Source: Anammoximicrobium sp032229885
GTDB taxonomy: Bacteria; Planctomycetota; Planctomycetia; Pirellulales; Pirellulaceae
Assembly (NCBI GenBank): GCA_032229885.1
Contig: JAVYAJ010000173.1
Span: 1-17,462 of the forward strand
Length of the DNA stretch: 17,462 nucleotides
Direction of reading: 5' to 3'
The position numbers were made by a program, and so were the translations under genes. Every line of letters begins with the position of its first letter. Position 1 is the stretch's first letter. The notes under the pieces are model-generated. The model was given only the letters and a program-made list of their open reading frames with translations, ran no database searches and was not told where the DNA came from. Of the stretch, positions 8,000 through 15,044 are shown piece after piece.

Positions 8000-9223
8000 T
8001 CAGGCCAGGCCGTCGCGCAATAGGTCCGACAGGGGCGAAAGCTGCGGGGGCGGCGCGGACTGGGCAGCGTGATGAAACTCGTTCCACGCGAGTTCCAACT
8101 GGTCCGCGGCCTCCGCACATCGGCTGGCGACTTCGTTCACTTCGTACCGATCGTCCGGTTTGGCGAACAGCTCGCGCGGCGCGCCGTCGCGACACACCAA
8201 CAGCCAGGCGGGGCTGCGCAGCGCCCGCGCGGCGGCGCTAACGCTCGCCGCACGGTCGCGCCACGTGGGGCTTTCCGATTCCAGCATGGCCAGCAGATCT
8301 TGTCCCCATCGCGGCGCTCCGTCAGCCGCCAGGCCCCACATCCGCCACAGGCCGCCGCACAGATCGGGCGGCTGCACCAGTTCTCGGCAACGGACTCCGG
8401 CGTGACGATCCAACGGCAGACGGGCCACGCACGGGACGTGCGTCTGCTCTTCGTAGACGTTCGTCTCGCTGCCGCCAACCACGCCGTGTTCGCCCAGCGG
8501 ATAGCCGCGCGGCGACGTCGCGACCAACAGCGTCCGGTCCCAGCCCGGCAACGCTCGAGCGGCCTCGAAGAACGCCTCGAGACACAGGTCCAGCAGCGCG
8601 ATCTGACCTGCATACGCCTGTTGATAGCCTAGCAGTTCGTCCGGGTCGTGCCCCTCGTCCAGACGTTTCTGCGGCGGCTTGATCAGCGTCGGGGGCTCGG
8701 GATCGTCCTCGTCGGCGAACTGATTCCGCAACTCGATCGGCGCGTCCCACGGGCCGCTCATCCCGCGGGCATGCACCCAGGCTAGGAACGGTTCCGGCAT
8801 CCGCTGCAGGTGCTCGGCCGCCGTCGCCAGCAGTTGGGCGATCCGCGTCTGGGATATCTCGACCGCCGGACCGTCCACGGTCGCCGGCTTGACGGCGATG
8901 CGATCGACAAAGGCCGTCGCGCCGGGCAGCTCGAGCAACGACGGCTCGTCGGTGATTAGCGCGCTGTGAATCCCGGCTCGGGCGACCGCTTCGGGCAGAC
9001 TGCTGCCGAGCGGGCCGCGAGACAGCGCATGATGGCCGAACCAATACGATCGATAGATGGTCGGTAGATCTACGGCATCGGCCAGGCACCATTCGAACAA
9101 CGCCGCGCGGGCCGCGAGTGAATTCCAACATGGAGTCTCGATCCACGTATTGCCATAGGGGCCCAGATAGCCCGCGCTCAATCGATCGACGACCAAGATG
9201 ATCGCATTTGCCATCTCCGTCAT
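8000..9223 (-). CDS. Sulfatase-fold protein lacking catalytic residues (probable pseudoenzyme)
   Basis: The 407-residue product follows the alkaline phosphatase/sulfatase plan. It opens with IILVVDRLSAGYLGPYG (first metal Asp at 13), then TPCWNSLAARAALF, and later has TSPRGYPLGEHG (236-247) and THVPCVARLP. The sulfatase CxPxR signature, whose Cys becomes formylglycine, aligns with Asp52-Leu-Pro54-Thr-Ile56, so both Cys and Arg are absent. The usual Asp-His (or Asp-Asn) metal pair before GExLGEHG is Pro238-Arg239. Sulfatase chemistry is therefore not expected; a binding or regulatory role is possible. No signal peptide is seen, unlike many planctomycete sulfatases. The start at 9223 is supported by GAGGA seven bases upstream; Met4 (9214) is less likely. 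The gene is divergent from the hydrolase at 9325. Fold confidence is high; inactivity is inferred from residue loss. Confidence 0.8.
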   Translation of the reverse strand: MTEMANAIILVVDRLSAGYLGPYGNTWIETPCWNSLAARAALFEWCLADAVDLPTIYRSYWFGHHALSRGPLGSSLPEAVARAGIHSALITDEPSLLELPGATAFVDRIAVKPATVDGPAVEISQTRIAQLLATAAEHLQRMPEPFLAWVHARGMSGPWDAPIELRNQFADEDDPEPPTLIKPPQKRLDEGHDPDELLGYQQAYAGQIALLDLCLEAFFEAARALPGWDRTLLVATSPRGYPLGEHGVVGGSETNVYEEQTHVPCVARLPLDRHAGVRCRELVQPPDLCGGLWRMWGLAADGAPRWGQDLLAMLESESPTWRDRAASVSAAARALRSPAWLLVCRDGAPRELFAKPDDRYEVNEVASRCAEAADQLELAWNEFHHAAQSAPPPQLSPLSDLLRDGLA

Positions 9224-9283
9224 GAAGCTGTCCTCGGGGTTGCCGAATCGATGTCTCGTCTGGCCGAGACCGGATCATCGGAG

Positions 9284-9322
9284 CATAATCTAATCCGCCC
9301 CAAACCGAACTGGAAGGAGGAG
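9284..9322 (+). promoter_or_regulatory. Possible -10 box and strong Shine-Dalgarno for the secreted hydrolase
   Basis: CATAAT at 9284-9289 resembles a -10 hexamer and lies in the AT-richest part of the 101-base divergent spacer. No convincing -35 is seen at the expected distance. AAGGAGGAG at 9314-9322 is a near-perfect ribosome binding site and fixes the start at 9325. A GTCTCG/CGAGAC hairpin (9253-9270) lies just upstream of the -10-like box and could be an operator. The ribosome binding site is sure; the promoter is a guess. Confidence 0.35.
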
Positions 9323-9324
9323 CC

Positions 9325-10551
9325 ATGTCGTCAATTCGTTTCTCGAACGTTCCGGGCGTCGCAGCGGTATTGAGCTGGTGCTGTTGTCTGGCTGTGATGT
9401 CTCCGAGCTGGGCCGCGGACGCCGTGCAAACGCCGTCGGACGAGCAATTCAACGAGATGGAAGCCGAACGCAACAACGCCTACGCCGCGCAGTTGGAAGC
9501 TTGGCTGCGTGACTTTCTGGTCGACCAGTATCCCCAGCGGGCGTCGAACCAGTGGCGCCGCGATTACTCGAGCATCCCGGCTTATGACCAGAGCGTCGCC
9601 CGCAATCGCGAGGGCTGGCGAAACGTCATCAAGCCGCCCGCGCTGCCCGTGACCGGCAAGGCTCGGCTGCAACCCCATCCCCCGCTGGCGGACTTGCAGG
9701 CCCAGTGGCTGAGCGTGCCGCTGGGGCCGTTGACGGCCGAAGGCGTGTTGGCCGTCCCGTCGTCGGCGACCGTGACGGACCGCGTACCGCTGGTCGTCAT
9801 CCAACACGGGATCGGCAGCTTTCCCGAGCGCAACTTTGGCGTCGCCGATCCGGGTGACGCCTATCACAGCTATGCGCGGCGGCTGGTCGAGGCGGGGTTT
9901 GCCGTGATCGCGCCGATGAATCTGCGATCGGTCGAGCTGCGAAACCGCATCGAACGGCTGTGTCGGCTGGCGGACACCAGCCTGCCGGGAATCGAGTTTG
10001 TGCGGATGCAACGGCTGCTGGACGCGACGTTGCAGGATCCGCGGATCGACGCCGACCGTGTCGGTATGTGGGGTCTGTCGCTGGGCGGGCTGGCCACGAT
10101 GTTCTGGACGCCGCTCGAGCCGCGAATCAAGGCGGCGGCCGTCGCCGGCTGGTTCAATCATCGCCGCAACAAGATGGTGATCCCCGATCCACGGTACTCT
10201 TGCTTCCTAGAGACAAAGGAAGAACACGCCTTTTTCCACGGGTGGCTGACTGCCTATACCGACGCCGACATCGCCAGCCTGATCTGTCCGCGGCCGTTGT
10301 TGATCCAGACGGGCAAACTGGATCGCATCGCCTGGTGGCCGATGGTCGAGGAAGAGTTCAACGCGGCCCGCGAGCACTACCGCCGCTTGGGAATCGAGGA
10401 TCGTATCGAGCTAGACCTGCGCGATGGCGGGCATGAAACCCACATCGAAAGCGGACTGCGATTCCTGACGCGCTGGGTGCGCGACGCGGCCACGTCTGCG
10501 CCGAACGCGGCGCCGACCGAGCCCGCCGCCGACACGGATCGGCAGCGCTGA
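9325..10551 (+). CDS. Secreted alpha/beta hydrolase, dienelactone-hydrolase/acetyl-esterase-like
   Basis: A 408-residue exported serine hydrolase. The N-terminus is a signal peptide (Arg5, hydrophobic 9-26, likely cut SWA|A after 30) with three consecutive cysteines at 19-21 inside the hydrophobic core. About 100 residues of helical N-terminal extension precede the catalytic domain. VVIQHGIGSFPE supplies the oxyanion loop, GLSLGG places Ser252 as nucleophile, TGKLD gives Asp333, and GGHETH gives His370 (His373 is the alternative). The arrangement is that of the dienelactone hydrolase/acetyl-xylan-esterase-like abhydrolases that act on ester-bearing polysaccharides or small esters; the substrate is not determined. 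A strong AAGGAGGAG lies just upstream. The last 20 residues are Ala/Pro-rich and probably disordered. The gene is divergent from the degenerate sulfatase-like gene, so the pair may share control. Confidence 0.87.
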   Translation: MSSIRFSNVPGVAAVLSWCCCLAVMSPSWAADAVQTPSDEQFNEMEAERNNAYAAQLEAWLRDFLVDQYPQRASNQWRRDYSSIPAYDQSVARNREGWRNVIKPPALPVTGKARLQPHPPLADLQAQWLSVPLGPLTAEGVLAVPSSATVTDRVPLVVIQHGIGSFPERNFGVADPGDAYHSYARRLVEAGFAVIAPMNLRSVELRNRIERLCRLADTSLPGIEFVRMQRLLDATLQDPRIDADRVGMWGLSLGGLATMFWTPLEPRIKAAAVAGWFNHRRNKMVIPDPRYSCFLETKEEHAFFHGWLTAYTDADIASLICPRPLLIQTGKLDRIAWWPMVEEEFNAAREHYRRLGIEDRIELDLRDGGHETHIESGLRFLTRWVRDAATSAPNAAPTEPAADTDRQR

Positions 10552-10594
10552 GCGGTTTTCACCGAGCGAGATCTTGGACAGCAAAACCGGGCAT

Positions 10595-10651
10595 CCAGGG
10601 TGCGCGGCTGTGCCGCGATCCTGGCCCACGGTGTGCTACGCCTTTGGCGTA
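10595..10651. terminator. Paired hairpins between convergent genes
   Basis: The first hairpin (10595-10624) has CCAGG/CCTGG outer and CGCGGC/GCCGCG inner stems, a small internal loop and a TGT loop. The second (10637-10651) pairs TACGCC with GGCGTA around TTT. They fall in the 262-base gap between the plus-strand hydrolase and the minus-strand HEAT gene, where a bidirectional terminator is expected. Neither has a T-tract, and the wording looks like dispersed intergenic palindromes. The rest of the gap (10652-10813) shows nothing recognisable. Confidence 0.4.
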
Positions 10652-10813
10652 CGCGCGAGGAGATTCCTTCCGGACGTCAGATACACGCGGGCAAACGAGA
10701 ACTGAAGGCCGGCCCGACAACGTGCCCTTCTGAGCCGCGCGAGTCTGCGCTTCATCCGGCGGATGGCATACGGTGCGCGGTCGCCACAGGGCGCGGTCGC
10801 CACGGTGCGACGC

Positions 10814-11305
10814 TCAGCCATCGCCGAGCGTCCGGAGGGCGGCCTGCGCCAAACGCGCTAGACGCGGATCCTCGCTGCGGCTTGCGCGATCCAGCGCTTC
10901 GCGCGCGTCCGTCGCTGCCGGGCCCATCTGGCCGAACGCCCAGGCGATGCGTTGGCGGACCGCGATGGCCGGGTCGTCGTCGAGCGCGCGGCGCAGCGCA
11001 CCGATCGCAGGCTCGGCCTGTTCGCCCAGCCGTCCCAGCAGCGTCGCCGCCCAATATCGAACATCAGGCTCGCCGTCGGCCAACAGCTCGGCCAACGCCG
11101 TCAGATCGTGCACATCCGGCGGCCCCAATTCTTCCAACGCGGCGCTCGCCCATTGACGGACCTGATCGTCGGTGTCGCCCGTGGCCCGAGCCAGCCAAAC
11201 CGCCGCCGCCGGATCCGGCGCCAACGTCAGGCGTTCCGCCGCGGCGCGACGACGCGTCGGGTCCGTCGAAGCCAAATCTTCTGCGAATGGCCCGCCAGTG
11301 TCCAT
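10814..11305 (-). CDS. HEAT-repeat protein
   Basis: A 163-residue, probably cytoplasmic protein made almost wholly of helical repeats of about 30-35 residues. Recurrent signatures are DDQVRQWASAALEELG, PDVRYWAATLLGRLG, AVRQRIAWAFGQMG and LARLAQAALRTLG, giving about four to five HEAT-like units. Such repeats make a protein-binding solenoid; no catalytic motif is present, so the partner is unknown. The ATG at 11303-11305 follows the upstream DUF309 stop by three bases. Its GGAGGT ribosome binding site overlaps that stop (minus-strand GGAGGTAGACCATG), so translation should be coupled. This implies a shared role with the DUF309 protein. PBS-lyase-type HEAT repeats are an equally fitting family name. 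Confidence 0.85.
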   Translation of the reverse strand: MDTGGPFAEDLASTDPTRRRAAAERLTLAPDPAAAVWLARATGDTDDQVRQWASAALEELGPPDVHDLTALAELLADGEPDVRYWAATLLGRLGEQAEPAIGALRRALDDDPAIAVRQRIAWAFGQMGPAATDAREALDRASRSEDPRLARLAQAALRTLGDG

Positions 11306-11308
11306 GGT

Positions 11309-11698
11309 CTACCTCCGCGTGTCGCGTGTGACGATGGTGGGGATCAGGCGTGGGTCGAGCTTCACCCGCGGAAACAGTTGGTTCGCGACCAACGCCTCGC
11401 GACAGCAGATGCGCATCTCGATCAACAGTCGATCGAGGTCAACGCCCAGATGAACGGGGCGGTAGGGTTCGAGGTACGCGCTGCCGCTGAGGCACAGCTT
11501 GCGAGTGCCGTGGAGATTTCCTCGGCTAAAATGATGCAAGCAGACGGCCAATTGAATCAGCCCCTTGTAAAACTGCCGCGACGGGCCTTGCTCTTCGCGC
11601 CACAGATCCTCCCATACTTCATGAGCCTGAAAAAATGCGCGGCGGTTGAAGCAGGCGATTCCGTCCAGAAAGCGTGGATCATGGGCAGCGTGCGGCAT
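11309..11698 (-). CDS. DUF309 domain protein
   Basis: The 129-residue protein carries the hallmark DUF309 pattern: FFQAHEVWEDLWRE (22-35) with His26, Glu27, Trp29 and Glu30, then the FYKGLIQLAVCLHH helix (His55, His56) and RGN at 59-61. This family is a small helical bundle whose invariant His/Glu residues suggest a metal or active site, but no function is established that I know of. The length is slightly short but within the family's range. The start at 11698 has only a weak ribosome binding site, so a different nearby start is possible. It is the first gene of a two-gene minus-strand operon with the HEAT-repeat gene. The 940-base repeat island lies upstream and must contain its promoter. 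Confidence 0.88.
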   Translation of the reverse strand: MPHAAHDPRFLDGIACFNRRAFFQAHEVWEDLWREEQGPSRQFYKGLIQLAVCLHHFSRGNLHGTRKLCLSGSAYLEPYRPVHLGVDLDRLLIEMRICCREALVANQLFPRVKLDPRLIPTIVTRDTRR

Positions 11699-11865
11699 CG
11701 TTCGGCGTCGGCTCGGATCGGGAGATAGGCTCGCCGCGAATCGGCGGGCCGCAGCAAGATTATATCCATCGCCGCTGGCGGGTTGGAGAGCGCCGTGCCG
11801 TATCGCCCGGTGCGACGCCTGCGACCCGCGGGAGCCGCGGCCGCGAACGGCGCCGACATCAATCG

Positions 11866-11932
11866 GATCGCAGTGTCACAAGATCGGCAGTGTCACAAGA
11901 TCGACAGCGTGACACGACCGACAGCGTCACGA
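11866..11932. repeat. 17-bp imperfect tandem repeat, four units
   Basis: Units at 11866-11881 (16 bp), 11882-11898, 11899-11915 and 11916-11932 follow the pattern GATCG(G/A)CAG(T/C)GT(C/G)ACA(A/C). Units 1 and 2 contain TGTCAC and unit 3 contains GTGACA, so the array includes short inverted words. It lies about 170 bases upstream of the DUF309 start, in its upstream region. A regulator site cluster or a simple minisatellite are both possible. Confidence 0.8.
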
Positions 11933-12080
11933 ACAGACAGCCCATCGGCGCCACGTAGTATCGTGTCCAATTTTACCTTTGGCGCGACGCACGTCGGGGC
12001 GCCGGATTCCCGTCGCTCGAATGAACACGGCGCAGCTCGCAGCCGCAACTAAACAAGGGCTGAGAAATATTCGAGAGGAC

Positions 12081-12161
12081 CATGAATCACACGAATAAAG
12101 ACATCGCGTCTAATCGTTTTTCTTCATCCCCGCTATCCGTGTCCATCCGCCGTGATTCGTC
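12081..12161. repeat. Inverted pair of CACGAAT-type dispersed repeat
   Basis: The left arm reads catgaatcacacgaataaag (12081-12100). The right arm reads atccgtgtccatccgccgtg followed by attcgt (12135-12160). The right arm read on the minus strand (ACGAATCACGG...) is the same class as the left arm, in opposite orientation. From memory, words such as CACGAATxxACACGAAT are widespread non-coding repeats in environmental genomes. Their origin is not established as far as I know. Confidence 0.5.
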
Positions 12162-12198
12162 TGTCACGTCTCTCCAGGCTACGACGGGGCGCCGAAAT

Positions 12199-12306
12199 CT
12201 CAGCGTCCTCAGCGCCTCTGCGTTTCCAAAACGTATTTTCCGGTAGCCCAGCCAGTTCGCCCGCGCAAGGACGTCGATCCAACGCTCAGACGCAGAGGAC
12301 ACAGAG
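12199..12306. repeat. Inverted pair of CTCTGCG-type dispersed repeat
   Basis: The left arm has 8-bp units ctcagcgt, cctcagcg, cctctgcg (12199-12222). The right arm has acgcagaggacacagag (12290-12306). CCTCTGCGT in the left arm and ACGCAGAGG in the right arm are perfect inverted words. The roughly 70 bases between them show no gene. The 8-bp period matches that of the arrays at 196 and 1151 although the sequence differs. Confidence 0.55.
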
Positions 12307-12435
12307 CTACCGCAAGCACGAGATGTAACCCTTCAACAACTTGACTCTGTCGCTGCCTGAAAACATGGTCAACAAGTTCACGATGTCTGCGGTTAGTAGT
12401 ACAGCGACCTCGACGTTTGTCCCGAAGCGACGTGA

Positions 12436-12554
12436 CGGACGGATGGTGCAGTCGGACGGATAGCGCGGTCGGACGGATAGCGCGGTCGGACGGATAGCGC
12501 GGTCGGACAGATGGCGCGGTCGGACAGATGGCGCGGTCGGACAGATGGCGCGGT
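12436..12554. repeat. 17-bp tandem repeat array, seven units
   Basis: Seven head-to-tail 17-bp units have no spacer. Unit 1 (12436-12452) is divergent by three substitutions. Units 2-4 are identical CGGACGGATAGCGCGGT. Units 5-7 are identical CGGACAGATGGCGCGGT, two substitutions away. This 3+3 block structure indicates recent local duplication. Since 17 is not a multiple of 3, the array is not a protein repeat. It ends 87 bases before the sigma-factor start, so it lies within or next to that gene's promoter region. Confidence 0.92.
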
Positions 12555-12577
12555 CGGCGTGCGGCGGCTGGACCGTG

Positions 12578-12623
12578 GCTGGCAACATTTTTTTGCCGGC
12601 GGTGCAATAAAACCGGCGCTGGC
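12578..12623 (+). promoter_or_regulatory. Leader with two mutually exclusive hairpins before the sigma factor
   Basis: Segment A GCTGGCAA (12578-12585) pairs with B TTGCCGGC (12593-12600) around a T-rich loop, with one G-T wobble. B extended to GCCGGCG (12595-12601) can instead pair with C CGCTGGC (12617-12623). A and C share GCTGGC and compete for B, as in an attenuator-type switch. The stems are short and GC-rich, so chance is possible. No riboswitch class is recognised. Confidence 0.3.
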
Positions 12624-12641
12624 TCGTTTATCTTCGTAGCG

Positions 12642-13175
12642 ATGGCAATCAGCGGGCAAGAAACACGGGAAACGGAGCGGATGGCCGAGTGGGCCAACGA
12701 GCACGGGCTCGTGGTCTACCGATATCTGCGCGCCATCCTGCGCAACTCGCACGACGCCCACGATTTGACGCAGGACGTGTTCTGCCGGGCGTGGCAAGCG
12801 AACGGACGATATCGCGAGCAGGGACAGGCGCGAGCCTATCTGCTGCGAATCGCCGACCGTCTGGCCCGCGACCGCTGGCGGCGTCCGCAATTGGAAGAAA
12901 CCTTGAGCGACGCTGGTTGGCAGATGCTGGGCGCGTGTAGCGAGGGCGACGATCCGGCCGCCCAAGCCGTGAGGGCCGAGGCGACGCGCCGGCTGCACGC
13001 TGCGTTGGATCGGCTGACGCCGCTCCAGCGGCGAGCGCTGTTGTTGCGGTATTACGGTCAACTGACGTTTGAACAGATCGCCGAAGCGCTCGGTTGTCCG
13101 CTGAACACGGCGCTGAGCCACTGTCGTCGGGGATTGGAGATGTTGCGCAGACAGTTTGCGGAGGATGCGTCGTGA
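12642..13175 (+). CDS. ECF-type RNA polymerase sigma factor
   Basis: A 177-residue sigma-70 family protein of ECF size with only regions 2 and 4. Region 2 contains VVYRYLRAILRNSHDAHDLT and QDVFCRAW (about 24-51), the core-binding and -10 recognition part. Region 4 (about 122-172) contains LTPLQRRALLLRYYGQLTFE and QIAEALGCPLNTALSHCRRG, the helix-turn-helix for the -35 element. The start is ambiguous: ATG 12642 has no clear ribosome binding site, while ATG 12681 (164 residues, beginning MAEWANEH) follows GGAG at short spacing and leaves region 2 intact. The stop overlaps the GTG start of the next gene, the usual arrangement for a sigma factor and its membrane anti-sigma partner. The upstream 17-bp array and hairpins lie in its control region. 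ECF subgroup and target promoters are not assigned. Confidence 0.93.
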   Translation: MAISGQETRETERMAEWANEHGLVVYRYLRAILRNSHDAHDLTQDVFCRAWQANGRYREQGQARAYLLRIADRLARDRWRRPQLEETLSDAGWQMLGACSEGDDPAAQAVRAEATRRLHAALDRLTPLQRRALLLRYYGQLTFEQIAEALGCPLNTALSHCRRGLEMLRRQFAEDAS

Positions 13176-13804
13176 ACGAGGAAACCAGGCGGCTGTACGA
13201 AATGCTTGACCAGGCGACTTCGGCCGATGTGGATCGCACCGAGTCGTTGGACCCAGAGACGGCCGTATTGTCCGAAACATGGGCGACGCTGAGCCGCTTG
13301 CTGGAGACTGCGTACCCGGCGACCGAAGCGCTCCCCGAGCCTCTGGCAGTCGCAACGGCGCCGGCGCGTCGCCCGCGGGCGCTGCGCTGGGCGGTCGCGA
13401 TCGCCGCCTCGCTGTTGATCGCGGTGGGACTATCCGTCGCGTATCGCCTGGCCGGCTCGCCGCGCAGCGCGTCGCCCGACCCGCAGCCGCTTGCCCGCAA
13501 CGATCAGCAGAACGCCGCGGACAACGCTCGGGAACTCAGCAAAGCTGATCGCGTGCCCGCAGAGGAAATGCCGAGCGCGACGAATGCGATCGCCCAGGCC
13601 GAGGGAGCAATCGAAGCCGAGCCGAGTTTCGATGATTTCCCGGACCAGTGGGGATGGGAAACGACGCTTGACGACCAGCTTGCCGCTGTCGCGCAGGTGG
13701 CTATCTGGATGGAACGCGAGGGGCATATATGGGCTTATCGCGTGAACGCGATCGAGCGCGGGATGGATGCGATCCAGCAAGACATCGACGACGAGACTCT
13801 GTAG
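13172..13804 (+). CDS. Putative membrane-anchored anti-sigma factor
   Basis: The GTG start at 13172 overlaps the sigma-factor stop in a GTGA junction, and GGAGGA at 13160-13165 is six bases upstream, so translation is coupled. The product is 210 residues. Residues 1-69 form an acidic, mostly helical cytoplasmic part suited to binding the sigma factor. Residues about 70-92 (ALRWAVAIAASLLIAVGLSV) are a single transmembrane helix after RRPR. Residues 93-210 would face the periplasm; they are linker-like at first and end in an amphipathic helical segment. I see no zinc-binding HxxxCxxC motif, so it would be a non-ZAS type. The role is inferred from position, size and topology rather than a recognised domain. 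No terminator is seen in the 252 bases downstream. Confidence 0.8.
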   Translation: MNEETRRLYEMLDQATSADVDRTESLDPETAVLSETWATLSRLLETAYPATEALPEPLAVATAPARRPRALRWAVAIAASLLIAVGLSVAYRLAGSPRSASPDPQPLARNDQQNAADNARELSKADRVPAEEMPSATNAIAQAEGAIEAEPSFDDFPDQWGWETTLDDQLAAVAQVAIWMEREGHIWAYRVNAIERGMDAIQQDIDDETL

Positions 13805-14056
13805 TTGGGTTTCGCACAGCTCGGCATAGGGCTTTGTCGGGGGGATTTCAGTCCGCCGGTGCCGCACACGACGAGGATGTTGTCCAAGCTTGATTCCGAG
13901 ATTGTAGGCCACGAACTCCGTCCGCGTCCCGAGCCTGGGCAGAGCCAGTGGCGCCCCCGCATTTCGTCTTCATGACGCGCCAGACGCTTGAGTGCTCATT
14001 CTGGATGGTGCGCCGTGGGTATGCGTGTGATCCTAGGTTGATGCAGGAGAACCTTT

Positions 14057-14842
14057 ATGGCCGTGGGAAAGTCGATTTGGGTGACGACACTGAGTGGCGT
14101 CCTCTGCCTGTTGGCCGTCAGTTGGGCGTCCGGGCAGGAAGGAGGAATGAAGATCAAGGCGAAGGTCCAAGCCAAGGGCAAGGTCCAGGCCGTGTCAGAA
14201 GCGGCCGAGGCGGCCGACGACGACTTTCGTCCGCCATTCCCGATGGGCAAGCAGTTTGGGCGGACGCCCCAGCCGTTTGGAGGCCCGCAGATGGGATTTC
14301 CTGGACGCGGCCCCGGCGGGATGCCGGGATTTCAGCCCGGCGAGGGCCCGACAGAAACACCCGGTGTTCCGCCCGGCGACGCGGGATCGGCGCCAGGGGC
14401 GTTCGGACGTCCCGGATTCCCGGGAGGGTTCGGGCCCGGCGATCCGGGCCGTGGGCCGGGGCGAATGAGGGCCGGTTTTGGCATGCCGCCACGAACGTTT
14501 CGTTGGCCCTTTGGCGATTGGCAGTCGCTCGAACAGAACGATCCTGAGATGCACAAGCTGCTCGAGGCCGACTACGACCTGGAAAGGCAGAGCGGCGAGC
14601 TGGCGCTTCAATACCGCCAAGCTCCGGAGGAAGAACGCGAGGCGATCAAGCAGAAGCTCGAGAAACTGGTCGCCGAGCATTTCGAGACGCGTCAACAGCG
14701 ACGGCGGTTGGAACTCAAGCGGTTGGAAGACGAGCTCGGACGGCTGCGCGAGTCGATTGACAAGCGTCAAGAGGCGCAGCCGCAGATCGTCCAGCGGCGT
14801 CTTGCCGAGCTACTGGGTTTGGAGAACGAACCGCAGTTCTGA
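14057..14842 (+). CDS. Exported Gly/Pro-rich protein with Spy/CpxP-like helical tail
   Basis: The 261-residue product begins with a signal peptide (Lys5, hydrophobic 7-22, likely cut ASG|Q after 26). AGGAG at 14045-14049 fixes the start. Residues about 27-52 are Lys/Ala-rich. Residues 55-150 are low-complexity Gly/Pro/Phe/Met and probably disordered. Residues 165-261 form a long charged helical region rich in Glu, Arg, Lys, Gln and Leu (EEEREAIKQKLEKLVAEHFE, RRRLELKRLEDELGRLRESI), likely a coiled coil. Its layout recalls the periplasmic Spy/CpxP/heavy-metal-sensor proteins that pair with envelope-stress regulators, but the LTxxQ signature is not evident, so homology is uncertain. It is the first of three exported low-complexity proteins after the sigma/anti-sigma pair. 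Separate ribosome binding sites and 200-250-base gaps suggest separate transcription or a loose operon. Confidence 0.75.
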   Translation: MAVGKSIWVTTLSGVLCLLAVSWASGQEGGMKIKAKVQAKGKVQAVSEAAEAADDDFRPPFPMGKQFGRTPQPFGGPQMGFPGRGPGGMPGFQPGEGPTETPGVPPGDAGSAPGAFGRPGFPGGFGPGDPGRGPGRMRAGFGMPPRTFRWPFGDWQSLEQNDPEMHKLLEADYDLERQSGELALQYRQAPEEEREAIKQKLEKLVAEHFETRQQRRRLELKRLEDELGRLRESIDKRQEAQPQIVQRRLAELLGLENEPQF

Positions 14843-15044
14843 TCGGCTGCGTCGAGACCCGCTCGCGAATCGTGAAATACGGGCCTCACGCCTAGACCGT
14901 GCGGCCCTGCGGCCGCGGATCTCCATAAAGGTGTTTGAGGACGTTCGTTTGTGCGCTGATTTTTCGTAACGGCATCCGCGACGTGCAAGCCATAGGGCGA
15001 TGCGGCCGCGGCGCCTGTCAACCCGTGAGAAAGGAGTGTGAGCA

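Larger units (their letters stand above)
11699..12641. other. Gene-free repeat island
   Basis: About 940 bases separate the divergent DUF309 and sigma-factor genes. No frame has a ribosome binding site or recognisable product, and the open frames over the repeat arrays are by-products of the repeats. In order it contains a 17-bp array (11866-11932), inverted copies of a CACGAAT-like repeat (12081-12161), inverted copies of a CTCTGCG-like repeat (12199-12306), a second 17-bp array (12436-12554) and a hairpin leader (12578-12623). Stretches 11699-11865, 11933-12080 and 12307-12435 show nothing identifiable. Confidence 0.75.

Noticed and set aside
12087..12302. 71-codon minus-strand frame in the repeat island
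   Set aside because: It has no ribosome binding site or homology signal and is composed of translated dispersed repeats.
12436..12554. CRISPR array
   Set aside because: The 17-bp units are directly abutting with no variable spacers, and no cas genes are present.
12393..13355. Minus-strand frame encoding PTAPSVRPRHLSDRAI-type repeats
   Set aside because: The peptide repeat is produced by the 17-bp DNA array (three units equal 17 codons), and the rest is antisense to the sigma factor.
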